From: Closterium sp. NIES-65
Lineage: Eukaryota > Streptophyta > Zygnematophyceae > Desmidiales > Closteriaceae
Reading direction: 5' to 3'
Length of the DNA: 64,000 nt
Assembly (NCBI GenBank): GCA_948144175.1
Contig: CANXME010002069.1
Coordinates: 372,001-436,000 of the forward strand
Shown here: positions 19,583 through 30,644 of the stretch, piece after piece
Layout: each line of letters opens with the position of its first letter
Position numbering within the stretch: position 1 is the stretch's first letter
Notes under the pieces: model-generated
What the model was told of the DNA's origin: nothing
What the model saw: only the letters and a program-made list of their open reading frames with translations
Databases searched by the model: none
Position numbers and translations under genes: made by a program

Positions 19583-20800
19583 TCAAGAGGAGAGCAAGTG
19601 AGGCAAGACAGGTACAAGACCCAGCTGGGTGCAGAAGCGCTGATGGTCACAAGGCGCGAGTGCCTTGGTGAACACATCAGCAATGTTGGCCTCAGAGGCC
19701 ACGTACGCAAGCCGCAACTGTCCACGCTGCTGTAGCTCACGAGCAAGGAAGTAGCGAAGAGCAATGTGCTTCGTTCTGTGCTCCAGACGCTGCTCTCGAC
19801 ACAAGGCCAGCATGGCCTTGTTGTCTACGTACAGCACTGGAGGAGAACGAGGCGGCTCTCCAAGGTCAGTCAGCAGGTAGGTGAGCCAGCGAAGCTCCTG
19901 TGCAGCCATGGCCCCTGCGTAGATCTCAGCCTCACAACTGGAGCTGAGAACCGAAGACGAGCGAGTAGCCCGCCACGAGACAGAGCCGGAACCAAGGCTG
20001 AAGGTGTAACCCTGTGACGACCGCTGCGTAGCCTGGTCGTCAGCCCAAGAAGCGTCCGCGTGTCCTGTAAGGACCACTGGACTCCGCCCTCCAAGCACTA
20101 GCCCCATGCCCGACGTACTGCACAGGTAGCGCAACACCCTCTTCGCTGCAGCCATGTGCTCTGGTCGGTGTCTCCCAGGAGCAACATAGCGTGCAAGAAT
20201 GCTAAGAGGGTATGCAAGGTCAGGTCGTGTGCAGGTCATCAGGTACATGAGGCAGCCAACAAGCTCTGGGTACGGGCCACTCGACTCTACGGACTCATCC
20301 GAAGGCAGAGCTGAGAGCGAGTGGCGAGTAGACAGAGGAGTGGCCTGAGGCGAGGAGTACGTGAAGCCGAAGCGCTGAAGGACCTGCTGCACCATGTGTG
20401 ACTGAGTCAAGGTAATGGTGCGGCGTGCTCTGTCCCGAGTGATCTGCAAGCCAAGGTAGCTGCGCAGTTCACCCAGGTCTGTGCACGTGTGTCTCTTCAG
20501 CAGCTCGGACTTCACGTAGGCGAGTCCAGCAGTGTCCGCTGTGGCAAAGACCAAGTCGTCGACGTACACGAGGATGTAGAACGGCGGCAGTGAAGTGTCG
20601 GTGCGCAGAAACAGCGACGGGTCGGCAGTAGAAGGAGCAAACCCAAGAGCCGCAAGCGTAGTCCTCAGTGTGTCGTGCCACTCACGCGGTGCCTGGCGGA
20701 GACCGTACACTGGCCGTCGGAGGCTCCACTGGGTGCCAGGAGGGAAAGTCCCAGTGAAGCCAGGTGGACGGCGCAGCCAGATCTCCTCGTGCAGGCTACC
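19583..20800 (-). pseudogene. RT-RH: S2 reverse transcriptase (C-terminal) and RNase H
   Basis: Starts just after the TAG at 20801-20803, which interrupts FLQGSLHEE at the Gln (CAG to TAG). It then encodes VYGLRQAPREWHDTLR, the catalytic YVDDLVFATAD, HTCTDLGELRSYLGLQIT, RNase H (TGHADASWADD, SCEAEIYAGAMAAQELRW, LYVDNKAMLALC) and the terminal ANIADVFTKALAPCDH. All visible catalytic motifs are intact. The end at 19583 is about 0.2 kb before the polypurine tract, as in S1 and S4. Confidence 0.93.
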
Positions 20801-20803
20801 CTA

Positions 20804-22291
20804 CAAGAACGCAGTGCTGAAGTCGAGAGAGTGAAGCTCGTAGTCGCGCTGAACGGCTATGTGCAGCAGCACCCGAAGAGTGGTCATCTTCGGGGTGGGA
20901 GAGAAGGTCTGAAAGTAGTCAACTCCCTGCCGCTGACTGAAGCCACGAGCGACGTACCGCGCCTTGAAGACAGGTGGAGAGCCCGGCGGCCGCTTCACCC
21001 TGAAAATCCACATGCCACTGACGATGTTCGCCCCAGGAGGGGGAACCGCGTCAACGTAGGTGCCTGTGGACTTCCAGGAAGCCATCTCTGCATCCATAGC
21101 TGCCTGCCACTGACAGGAGTAGGGACCCTCTACGGCCTCCGCGTAAGAGCGTGGAGTCGGGATGTCTAGTGCATCCGGGTCTCCCTCAGGAGCAAGCAGT
21201 ACAGACGCGAGATGAGGTGAAGCAGCAGCCAGACACTGGAACTCCTCCTGCCTGTCCTCTAGGACGTCTGTGCCAAGAGCACACTCACCCCCGACGGACG
21301 GAGGACAGACAGACGCAGACTCAGCAACAAGACTGGCAGCGTAGTCTAGACGACAGCGAGCAGCAAAGTCGACGAGCTCAGCGACAAGAGCAGACGCAGC
21401 AGCGGACTCAAAAGAGGGGTCAGTGACGACAGTAGCAAGCAGACGCGTGACAGTAGGACTGGCAGCACGAAGGGAGTCCGACTCAGGGTCGGCAAGCGCA
21501 GGAAGAGAGGACTCAGGAGGAGAAGGCAAAGGGGCACGCAGAGGAGCAGTGGACGGACGCAGAGACATCCGGTGCGTGCCAGGGACAGGAGGAGGACGCT
21601 GACGCGAACTGCGACCACTAGCGCGAGCAGCACGAACAGGCGACGCGGGACGAGACGCAGGCTCACGACGCTCAGCTAGACCCCCAGTAGGACCAGTGTA
21701 AGGAGAGGGAGCAGGCAGTGGGGAGGTAGGCTCCAGCAGTGACTGCGACTGGACAGGCTGTGGACACTCTACAGGAGGAGAAAGACCAAGAACCTGCTGT
21801 AGGAGCGGAACGAAGTACGGCCGAGGCCGCGCGGCAACTCCAGACTCAGCAGGGACAGCACCAGCACCCTCAGCGGCAGCACCAGCGCCACCAACACCTC
21901 CAGCGGCAGGACCTCCAGCAGTACCAGCAGCAGGACCACCGCCAGGACAGACAGCAGTAGTCTCAGCACCAACACCCTCAGCAGCTCCAGCTCCAGTAGG
22001 ACCCGCAGGCCCAGCAGCTCCGGGACCGGCGGCACCAGCACCCCCGATGGTCGAAGAAGCTCCAGCTCCAGCAGTACGCCTCCAGCGGCGAGCAAACCAC
22101 TCGCGCAGCTCCTGTGGAGAGAGGGGCTCCCGCCGAGACGGAGCACCAGGAGATACCCCAGGCTCAGTAGCTCCAGACGCAGCACCCCCAGGCTCAGCAG
22201 CTCCAGACACAGCACCCCCAGGCTCAGCAGCTACAGACTCAGCACCTCCAGGCTCAGCAGCTCCAGACTCAGCACCCCCTTGACTCAGCAC
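20804..22291 (-). pseudogene. S2 linker and N-terminal reverse transcriptase
   Basis: Starts in GGAEPGGAES-type linker repeats, then LSPQELREWFARRW, Gly/Ala-rich sequence, RPRPYFVPLLQQVLGL, a Pro/Ser-rich region, and the N-terminal RT (DIPTPRSYAEAVEGPY, MDAEMASWKSTGTY, MWIFRVKRPPGSPPVFKARYV, KMTTLRVLLHIA, LHSLDFSTAFL). It ends at the TAG. Its frame differs from the integrase frame by an indel in the repetitive linker near 22280. Confidence 0.9.
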
Positions 22292-24653
22292 CCCCTAGCT
22301 GAGCAGCTCCAGGCACAGCACCCCCCGGCTCAGCACCCCCAGGCTCCGCACCCTCAGTAGTAGCACCTCCATGCTCAGCACCCCCACGAGCAGCACCTCC
22401 AGGCTCGGCACCCCCGTGCACAGCACCCCCAGAGTCAGCACCCCCAGGCTCAGCACCCGCAGCAGCACCAGAGTCACCAGTAACCTCGACCGGGTCAACT
22501 GCGTCTACCTGGGACACACCTAAGGGGGCAGGAACCTGAGGGGGGAGGGGGTCTACCGGGGGGGGAACCGGCACAAGGAAGTCCGGCGGCGGGGGTAGGG
22601 AAGGAGTGCGGTAGGGGAAGAGGCGGTAGAAGGGGATTGACTCGTCGAACGTGACGTCTTGGGAGGACAGAACACGACGAGAGGAGGGGTGGTAGAACTG
22701 CCACCCTGGAGCGTCAGGGGGGAAGCCAAGGAAGACACAGGGAGCAGCACGAGGGGACAGCTTGTCCGCAGACAAGTCGCGGACAAACGCCCGAGACCGC
22801 CAGACACGGAACGCAGACGCATCGCCGACCTTCCCCGTCCACAGCAAGACTGGGGACATCGCGGGCCGAGAGACCCTGGGGTGAAGGTTGAGCTGATGCG
22901 CCGCGTACTGAACCGCAAACGGCCACAGAAAATGGGGGGCAGCCGCATGCATCATGGACGTACGAGCGACATCCATGACCATGCCAATGCGGCGCTCAGC
23001 AATCCCATTTTGCTGTGGAGAGTCCGGAAGCGTAAAGGTCTGGCGGATCCCCCGTGCACGACAGTAGTCTCGGAGAAGACGAGAGGAGAACTCCCCACCT
23101 CGGTCAGAGTGTAGACGGAGAACAGGAAAGTCCGAGCCGAAGCTCCTCCTGAGCTGGAGACGAGCCTCGCGGATCCAGTCGATCAGCACCTCAGTGACAG
23201 CACCCTTGCTGCGCAAGGGGAAGACTGTGGTGTAACGCGAGTAGTCGTCAACCACCAACAGGAAGTAGCGCTCGTGACCCTGCCCACGGACGGGGGCTGG
23301 GCCCCACACGTCCATGTGAAGTGTCTGCAGAGGAGCCTCTGTCGGGGGAAAACGGGAGGAGTGAGGAGCAGCCCTGAGGCGCCCCTCGACACAGGGGACA
23401 CAGGAAGGTCCTGGTCCCGAAGGAAGGGGAGGGAGAGACCGGGGGAGACCAGAGACAAGGACACGGGAAGCCATGCCCCGAAGTCGAGGCAAGGAGGGGT
23501 GACCAAGACGATGGTGCCACAGGAGAGTCTCGTGAGACAGGAGGCGACACGAACAGGGGGCAGACTCCGGACCAGACCGGGACGCAGCAGCAAACACCTG
23601 ACCCGACGCAGCTACCTGACCAGACGCAGGGACAGGAGGAGACTCAGTGGTGAGGGTGTATAGGCTCGACCCCGGCCGACGCGAGAACGTGGCCAGGTGC
23701 CGGCCTGTGCGTGCGTCCGTGCAGTGGGTCACCCGCTGACTCGCAGGAGTGAACTGGTGAACCCCCGCATCCTGTAGGTCTGCACCACTCACCAAGTTCG
23801 TCGAGAACGAGGGGAGGTACAGGCCAGACAGGGTGCCCGAGGGGGCAGCCGGACACGGGAGGACAGTGGAAAAGTGAGAGAGGACAGGACCCCCAAAGGG
23901 GTCAGCCAGGGAGACTGCAACTGGCCGACCAAGCGGCGTGAGTGTGGCGCAGTCCCGAAAGAAGGAGCGAGAAGCCCCAGAGTCAAGTGTAAAGGTGAGG
24001 GAGGCCGAAGCCAACGTGGTACCTGAGAGCGCAGTCTCACCCGCACCTGAGGAAGCAGACTCACTAGCACCGAGAGCAGCAGCCGCACTTGTACCTGGAG
24101 CAGGAGACTCACTAGCACCCAGAGCAGCAGCCTCACCAGTAGCTAGAGCAGCAGGTCCTATACCCGGGTCAGGCGGTACGCACAGGTGACCGGCACGGTC
24201 AGCACTAGTAGGCAATGCATACATGGCAGTGAGAATAGCATCATAGTCAAGAGCAAATATATCTACCCTCTGCCTAAGCAACTCCACCCAGTCGGGGAGC
24301 TCAGCCTCGTCGCCAAACACGGTACGCCAGGCGTCGCTCAGACGGGCGAAGCAGCGGGACTGTGTATGACTAGGTGTCCCACAAGTCTGACCAGTCCGAG
24401 CACCAGTGCGAATCATGTAAGAGCAGCGAACAGAACTGAGAGACCCTCTACTCTGAGCGTACCACTCACGAAGCTGGTGAGGCGTGAGAGACGCGCTGGG
24501 GGGTCGCGGGAGCTGCATCTGGCCGCCACCAGTAGTAGTAGCAGCAGGAGTGGTAGCAGTAGTAGCACCGCCACCCCTACAGCCCCAACCAGCGTACCAC
24601 TCACGCAGTTGCTGGGGCGTGAGGGACTCACGCAGACGTCGCTGGGGCTGCAT
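22269..24653 (-). pseudogene. S2 Gag C-terminus, protease and integrase
   Basis: Two LTPQQLREWYA/LTPHQLREWYA repeats precede an elongated zinc knuckle C-x13-C-x4-H-x4-C (about 24350-24425), then ARLSDAWR, the protease site DSGAS (about 23970) and integrase: LWHHRLGHPSLPRL, CVPCVEGRLR, LHMDVWGP, LHSDRGGEF and NGIAERRIG, with FRVWRSRAFVRDLSADKLSP and the start of the linker. The frame is uninterrupted across these domains. The Gag N-terminal domain (MATPxVLxFD in S1 and S4) is missing upstream. Confidence 0.92.
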
Positions 24654-25728
24654 CTGGCTCCGCCAGTAGAAGCAAGAGCAGGACTAGCAGCAGTAAGGCA
24701 GGCAGCCAGGCAAGCCAAAAGGCAGGCAGGCAGGCAAGCAGGCGACGGGCAGCGTGCTAGCAGGGCAGGAGCTCACCAGTGGTGGGAAGAGCAGGCTCAG
24801 CGACTCAGCGGCTCGGCAGCACCGCGGCTCGGCAGCAACTGCGGCTCTGCGGCTCGGGCGACTCGGGCGGCTCGGCGGCAAGGCGGCTCGGCAGAAACTG
24901 CAGCTCGGCAGCTCGGCGACCCGGCGGCTCGGTTGCAGGGCGGCTCGGCTGCTGGGCGGCTCGGGTGCAGAGCGGCTCGGTGGCGGGGCGGCTCGGCTGC
25001 TGTAGTGGGAGACGAAGGAGGAGGAGAAGCAGGGGAGACCACACCGCAAGCGGCCCCCTCCGGTCGCCTCGACAGGCGACGGGAAAAGGGGTGGCGGGGC
25101 CGCGACGGGGCGGCGGGGCCGCAAGGAAGAGGTGGCGAGGCCGCGAAGGGGCGGCGGGGCCGCGAGGAAGCGGCTGGGCGGCCCGGCTGCTGCTGGGCGG
25201 CTCGGCTACTGCTGGGCGGCTCGGCTGGTGTTGGGCGGCTCGTGGGCCGCTGTTGGGCGGCCGTTGGGCCGTAGGTAGGGCGTCAAAGGGGCCGCCGTTG
25301 AGGTGGCTGTAGGGCCGCAGGTAGGAGGCGGCGGGGCCGCGCCAGGGAGGGCGGGCGGGGCCGCGTTCGAAGTGGGCGGCGGGGCCGCGTCTGAAAAGGC
25401 GGGCGGGGCCGCGTCTGAGAGGGCGGGCGGGGCCGCGTCTGAGAGGGCGGGCGGGGCCGCGTCTGAGAGGGCGGCGGGGCCGCGTCTGAGAGGGCGGCGG
25501 GGCCGCGTTCGAAGTGGGCGGCGGGGCCGCGTCCAAAAGGGGCGGCGGGGCCGCGTCTGAAAGGGCGGCGGGGCCGCGTCTGAAAGGGCAGCGGGGCCGC
25601 GTCTGAAGGGGCGGCGGGGCCGCGAGGGAGGGGCGACACGGAGGGTCGCTCGAGAGAGAGAAAAAAAAGTTAGCGCGCCTCGGGGCGCGCTTCGGTGGGC
25701 CCTAGGCGAAGTTCCCACAGGGAACCCA
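24654..25728 (-). repeat. S2 leader: GC-rich low-complexity repeats in place of Gag N-terminus
   Basis: No convincing gene. Nearest Gag are GCAGG and CGGCTCGG-type repeats (about 24700-25000), then irregular GCGGGGCCGCG units (about 25080-25640), then an A-run near 25660. Open frames on both strands encode only repetitive Ala/Arg/Pro/Gly. S4 has equivalent repeats upstream of an intact Gag start, so in S2 the leader appears joined directly to the Gag C-terminal part. Confidence 0.75.
25711..25725 (-). promoter_or_regulatory. S2 hairpin next to primer-binding site
   Basis: GTTCCC-TGT-GGGAAC on the minus strand, four bases after the primer-binding site. It has the same position as the S1 (GGATCC-TGTG-GGATCC) and S4 (GTTCCC-TAGT-GGGAAC) hairpins. 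Confidence 0.5.
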
Positions 25729-25739
25729 CTCTGATACCA
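25729..25739 (-). other. S2 primer-binding site
   Basis: TGGTATCAGAG on the minus strand, immediately adjoining the 5' LTR; matches initiator tRNA-Met. Confidence 0.93.
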
Positions 25740-25867
25740 TGTGAGAATTGTAGAACAGGAATGAGAATGACTAAGGAAAGAATGGTACAAATACAACCCT
25801 AGAAACCTGTACCCCAGATGTGCTACCCCACTATAGCCTACAGCAACTATGTCATATAAATCTGACA
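25740..25867 (-). repeat. S2 5' LTR (128 bp)
   Basis: Same 128 bp as 19239-19366 with one substitution. The right target duplication TTCAC follows at 25868-25872. Confidence 0.96.
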
Positions 25868-25872
25868 TTCAC

Positions 25873-26699
25873 TTCTATCCAACTCGAAATTGTACTGTTT
25901 TGTTTGGTTGACTATAGTGTAGCAGGGCAGGCACTATAGGGGTACAATTTAGGTGAAGGTTGGATGTTGTTTGTCTGTATCTGCATGCTGCAGGGCCAGG
26001 AGAAACCAGCACAACCAGCATTTGGCTGGTTGGGCAAAGACAAAACAGGTTCTGCTTTTAGGACCTGAACCTGGTTGTTGTTTTCCTAGGTTGGAAAAAC
26101 AGAACCAGAGGTTGTTTACCAACCTACCACCTGCTGTTTTGTCCAGCCAGGTTGGTTCTGTTGCTTGGAATTATTTGGGATCATCCTTGGTTGTTCCCAG
26201 GTTTATTTCCAAGGTCCTTGCTAGCTAGAACTATATATTCCTTCTCTATTTGTACCTGATATAGTGAAATTGATTCAAGCGAATTCCTTCCTTGCTGGAA
26301 TTTCCTTTCTACGCGGTGCGACGGCGGAATACTACCCGAGTCAACGCTAGTACGCTAGCACTTCAACACTAGGCAAACGCTGTCCGAGCCATAACTTCGT
26401 AATGGCAGAATTTTTCGCGAGGCAACTTGGTTCATTTTAAAGCTCTTGGAGCGAGCTTCGATATAGTAAATTCTCAGCTTAATCCGATCAACGGTTTGTA
26501 CGATAAGCTGCGCGACGTTCAAGGTACTCTTGCTGTTTTGACTAAGTCCCTCTTGATCCCTCTCTCTACAAACTCGGACCCGAGGATAGGGGCTGGTCTT
26601 GTACCAGGCACCCAAGGACCCTTGGAGGTGACCCCGAGGAGAGGTTTCAAGTTTGATAAAGTCTTAATAGCTTGAGTTTATTAGGCCCTTACACCAACA
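25873..26699 (+). repeat. L2 3' LTR, remainder
   Basis: Continues the LTR interrupted at 19238, from TTCTATCCAACTCGAAATTG to TTACACCAACA. A TATATATT motif follows CTAGCTAGAAC at about 26232 and is the best TATA-box candidate in the L LTR; other copies read TATTTATT or TATTTAAT there. Confidence 0.93.
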
Positions 26700-26704
26700 T
26701 TTTC

Positions 26705-27706
26705 GTGTCTTTGTTTGCTTTTGCAATTTTCGCTTGAAGCATTTGCAGGTACTCACGCATTGTGCACTTCGGCATAACATTGTACGCGCTATGAGCAGTA
26801 CAAGCAGAAAGGACGAGCTTGCAAAGGAACCCAAGATGGAAGCTTTGCGGTTCGGCTTACTTGATTGCGCAGATTCAGTTTTATCCAACTCGAAATTGTA
26901 CTGTTTTGTTTGGTTGACTATAGTGTAGCAGGGCAGGCACTATAGGGGTACAATTTGGATGAAGGTTGGATGTTGTTTGTCTATATCTGCATGCTACAGG
27001 GCCAGGGGAAACCAGCGGAACTAGCATTTGGCTGGTTGGGCAAAGACAAAACAGGTTCTGTTTTTGGGACCTGAACCTGGTTGTTGTTTTCCCAGGTTGG
27101 AAAAACAGAACCAGAGGTTGTTTACCAACATACCACCTGCTGTTTTGTCCAGCCAGGTTGGTTCTGTTGCTTGGAATTATTTGGGATCATCCTTGGTTGT
27201 TCCCAGATTTATTCCCAAGGTCCTTGCTAGCTAGAACTATTTATTCTTTCTCTATTTGTACCTCGATATAGTCAATTTGATTCAAGCGAATTCCGTCCTT
27301 CGAGGAATTTCGTTTCTACGCGGTGCGACGGCGGAATGCTACCCGAGTCAACGCTAGTACGCTAGCACTCCAACGCTAGGCAAACGCTGTCCGAGCCATA
27401 ACTTCGTAATGGCAGAACTTTTCGCAAGGCAACTTGGCTCATTTTAAAGCTCTTGGAGTGAGCTTCGATATAGGAAATTCTCAGCTTAATCCGGTTGATA
27501 GTCTGCACGATACGCTGCGCGACGTTCGAGGTACTCTTGCTGGTATGACTAAGTCCCACTTGATCCTTCTCTCTACAAACTCGGACCCGACGATAGGGGC
27601 TGGTCTTGTACCAGGCACCCAAGGACCCTTGGAGGTGACCCCGAGAAGAGGTTTTAAGTTTGATAATGTCTTAATAGCTTGAGTTTATTAGGCCCTTACA
27701 CCAACA
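26705..27706 (+). repeat. Solo long LTR, remainder
   Basis: Resumes the LTR begun at 13150, from GTGTCTTTGTTTGC to CCTTACACCAACA. It is followed by GTTCT (27707-27711), the right target duplication. Confidence 0.9.
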
Positions 27707-27977
27707 GTTCTGTGATAGCAAGGGGGCTTTTGGGATGGCCAAGAATGTTGTGCTTCATGGGCTGAACAAGCACATGCGTATCAAGTAGCACTGGCTGCGT
27801 AAGGAGGTGAAAAGGGGGACGGTTAATCCGATCTACATCAAGACTCACCAGAAGCCAGCAGACTTCCTCACGAAGAGGCTTGCGGATGAGCCACATTGGC
27901 GTTGTGTGCGCATGAGTGGAATGAGCACCAACTAGCATGGAATGATGGGGATGCAGCCGGCAGGCTGAGGGGAAGTG
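27707..27977 (+). pseudogene. L3 RNase H C-terminus and polypurine tract
   Basis: Continues the RNase H reading cut at 13149: FCDSKGAFGMAKN, HGLNKHMRIK, a TAG where homologues have Trp (at about 27786), then HWLRKEVKRG and PADFLTKRLADEPHW. A 3' UTR like those of L1 and L2 and a tract GGCTGAGGGGAAGTG precede the LTR at 27978. It is the oldest L copy by nesting order. Confidence 0.9.
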
Positions 27978-29065
27978 TGTTGGGTGCAAATTCACATTGC
28001 ACGACATCCTGCCGTCTGTTTGTACGAGTATGCGTGTGCGAATGCATTTGGGTGTGAATGGAATGTTCGTCTGTTTGTTTGCTTTCGCAATTTTTGCTTG
28101 AAACATTTGCAGGTACTCGCGCATTGTGCGCTTTGGCACAACATTGTACGCGCTATGAACAGTACAAGCAGAAAGGACGAGCTCGCAAAGGAACCCAAGA
28201 TGGAAGCTTTGCGGTTCGGTTGAATTGATTGTGGAGATTCTATCCAACTCGAAATTGTACTGTTTTGTTTGATTAACTGTAGTGTAGAAGGGCAGGCACT
28301 ATAGAGGTACAATTTTGGTGAAGGTTGGATGTTGTTTGTCTGTATCTGCATGCTACAGGGCCAGAGGAAACCAGCGGAACCAGTTTTTGGCTGGTTGGGC
28401 AAAGACGAAACAGGTTCTGTTTTTAGGACCTGAACCTGGTTGTTGTTTTCCCAGGTTAGAAAAACAGAACCAGAGGTTGTTTACCAACCTACCACCTGCT
28501 GCTTTGTCCAGCCAGGTTGGTTCTGTTGCTTGGAATTATTTGGGATCATCCCTGGTTGTTCCCAGGTTCATTCCCAAGGTCCTTGCTAGCTAGAACTATT
28601 TATTCTTTCTCTGTTTGTACCTGGATATAGTCAATTTGATTCAAGCGAATTCCTCCCTTCCTGGAATTTTGTTTCTACGCGATGCGACTACGGAATGCTA
28701 CCCGAGTCAACGCTAGTACACTAGCACTCCAACACTAGGCAAACGCTGTCCGAGCCATAACTTCGTAATGGCAGAACTTTTCGCGAGGCAACTTGGTTCA
28801 TTCTCAAGCTCTTGGAGCGAGCTTCGATATAGAAAATTCTCAGCTTAATCTGATCGATGGATCGCACGATACGCTGTGCGACGTTCAAGGTACTCTTGCT
28901 GTTTTGACTAAGTCCCACTTGATCCCTCTCTCTACAAACTCGGACCCGAGGATAGGGGCTGGTCTTGTACCAGGCACCCAAGGACCCTTGGAGGTGACCC
29001 CGAGGAGAGGTTTTAAGTTTGATAAAGTCTTAATAGCTTGAGTTTATTAGGCCATTACACCAACA
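27978..29065 (+). repeat. Long LTR shared by L3 (upstream) and L4 (downstream)
   Basis: 1088 bp. Upstream is a polypurine tract, so it is the 3' LTR of L3; downstream is a primer-binding site and Gag, so it is also the 5' LTR of L4. Internal-LTR-internal order is expected from unequal recombination between LTRs of adjacent or sister copies. Confidence 0.92.
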
Positions 29066-29068
29066 AGC

Positions 29069-29080
29069 TGGTATCAGAGC
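29069..29080 (+). other. L4 primer-binding site
   Basis: TGGTATCAGAGC three bases after the LTR, identical to the L2 site. Confidence 0.93.
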
Positions 29081-29111
29081 TGCGTTATAGTGATCCTCGT
29101 TAAAGGTAGCT

Positions 29112-30626
29112 ATGGCGGGCAACACCTCGACGGGAGCTGGTGAATCTTCAGCCCAAGATCGTAGCGGCAGCCATCATTCTGGTGTTTCAGCGCAAAGGGG
29201 AGTGCGAACTAACCAGGGCTCGCTGGTCAAGGAGGTGCTGAAGAACTTTACCGTCGAGAAGTTCAATGGTGAGGGCTATGATGATTGGGCCTGGAAAATG
29301 CAATTGTATTTCCGTCAGATCGGTTTGCCGAAACTAATGATTGGGGAGGAGCCTAGACCGAGTGACCCCACGCTACAGGAAGATTGGGACGAGTGCTCCT
29401 TGGCTGGCTATTACTTGATGTCGCAGAGTTTGGAGCTGAACCAGCGTCACCACGTCATGCACCTGCTGCCGGAGGTTGAGTGCGGTCCGAAGGCGTGGAC
29501 CGTGTTGAAGGAGCTGCACGCCCCGACCTCCGTTGTTGCAACGTTAATGCTGGAGAGGGAGCAGTCCGCGTTGCGCCTGAGCGAGGGAGAGCCGGTGCAA
29601 CCTGTCCTGGACAAGATGCTCGACCGCTACGCGAAGTTGGCGACCGCGGGAATCACCTACCCGGAGCAGACCAAGTGCTTGAAGATGCTCTCGCTGCTGC
29701 CGGAATCGTGGCTTCAATTCACGAGCGGATTGAGCCTGCCGCAGAACCAGAGCTCGTGGACACTCGAGTGGGTGCGGACAAAGATTCTGGAGGAGGACTT
29801 CCGTCTCCGCCAACTGAGGGGTGGAGACGACGACAGCACCGGCTACGGGATGCAAGGGAGCCGATGTGGCAGGGGACGTGGCTTCGGTGGTGCTGGACGC
29901 GGTGCAAAGAAGGACGACGACTCCAACGATTAACAAGGAGGTACTGGTTGGGGTCGTGGTGCGAAATCTGGACGTGGGGGCAAGTCGGGTGCTGGTGGCA
30001 AAATGAAAGGGACTTGCTGGTATTGTGAGAAGGAGGGGCATCCCTGGTTTTTGTGCTATAAGAAACCTGATGGATGGACCCCCCAGAATCGTCACCAGGA
30101 TGGCGGCGCGCGGAAGAACCAGAAAAACGGCGCGAGCATGGTCGCTGATTTGTCCGACAACAACCCGAAGAGCAACGGCGGTGCGGAGAAGAAGGAGCGC
30201 ACCGCGGGCCAGTTGTTCCATATTGGAGAGCAGGGGGAGCAAGGAGACGCATCTGCCAAGGTTGGAGCAGAGCTGCACCCTCTGGACAATTGGGTGTTGG
30301 ACACGGGCGCTGCTTGGACGATGACGCCGCGCAAGGACCTGCTGGACCACGTACGAGCTGCACCGATCAACGAGGTGTGCTCCGCCTCTGGACACGCGCT
30401 GAAGGTGGCTGGTGCGGGACGAGCTGCGTTTAAGGGAGCGGATGGCAAGCCGGTGGTGCTGCACGACGTTCTCCTCGTTCCTGAACTCAAGGCCAACCTC
30501 ATCTGCCTCCGTAAGCTTGGCAAGGCTGGGGTGAGCACTAGCACGGATGGGGCACGCACTTACAAGGGGCAGCTGGGCAATCGGGTGCTTTGGGACCCAA
30601 AGCAGCACCACTATGTCAACAAGTGA
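29112..30626 (+). pseudogene. gag: L4 Gag and protease, truncated by an inverted junction
   Basis: ATG at 29112 starts MAGNTSTGAGESS; the Gag domain is intact up to a TAA at 29931-29933 where L2 reads Gln. The same frame continues with the zinc knuckle CWYCEKEGHPWFLC and the protease site DTGA in NWVLDTGAAW (about 30297). Homology to L2 stops near 30593 (GNRVLWD), before integrase. Beyond lies a spacer of about 50 bases and then L5 on the opposite strand. With one stop, this is the best-preserved L-family Gag in the window. Confidence 0.92.
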
Positions 30627-30644
30627 CAAAGGCAAAGCGGCCCC

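Larger units (their letters stand above)
19239..25867 (-). mobile_element. S2: short-LTR copia retrotransposon nested in L2 3' LTR
   Basis: The 6.6-kb minus-strand element has 128-bp LTRs (25740-25867 is the 5' LTR, 19239-19366 the 3' LTR) that differ at one base. The target duplication is TTCAC on both sides. It has the primer-binding site, post-PBS hairpin, Gag C-terminal part with zinc knuckle, PR, IN, linker, RT, RH, structured 3' UTR and polypurine tract. The Gag N-terminal domain found in S1 and S4 is absent; its place holds GC-rich repeats. One TAG and one linker frameshift interrupt Pol. Confidence 0.96.
13241..26699 (+). mobile_element. L2: long-LTR Ty1/copia retrotransposon carrying nested S2
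   Basis: Two long LTRs (13241-14322; 18974-19238 continued at 25873-26699) enclose Gag, PR, IN, RT and RH in copia order. Without S2 the element is about 6.8 kb. Target duplication is TGTTC (13236-13240) versus TTTTC (26700-26704), with one change. The LTRs differ at visible positions, so it is older than S2. Coding is broken by four TAG codons and one deletion of about 11 bp. Confidence 0.95.
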
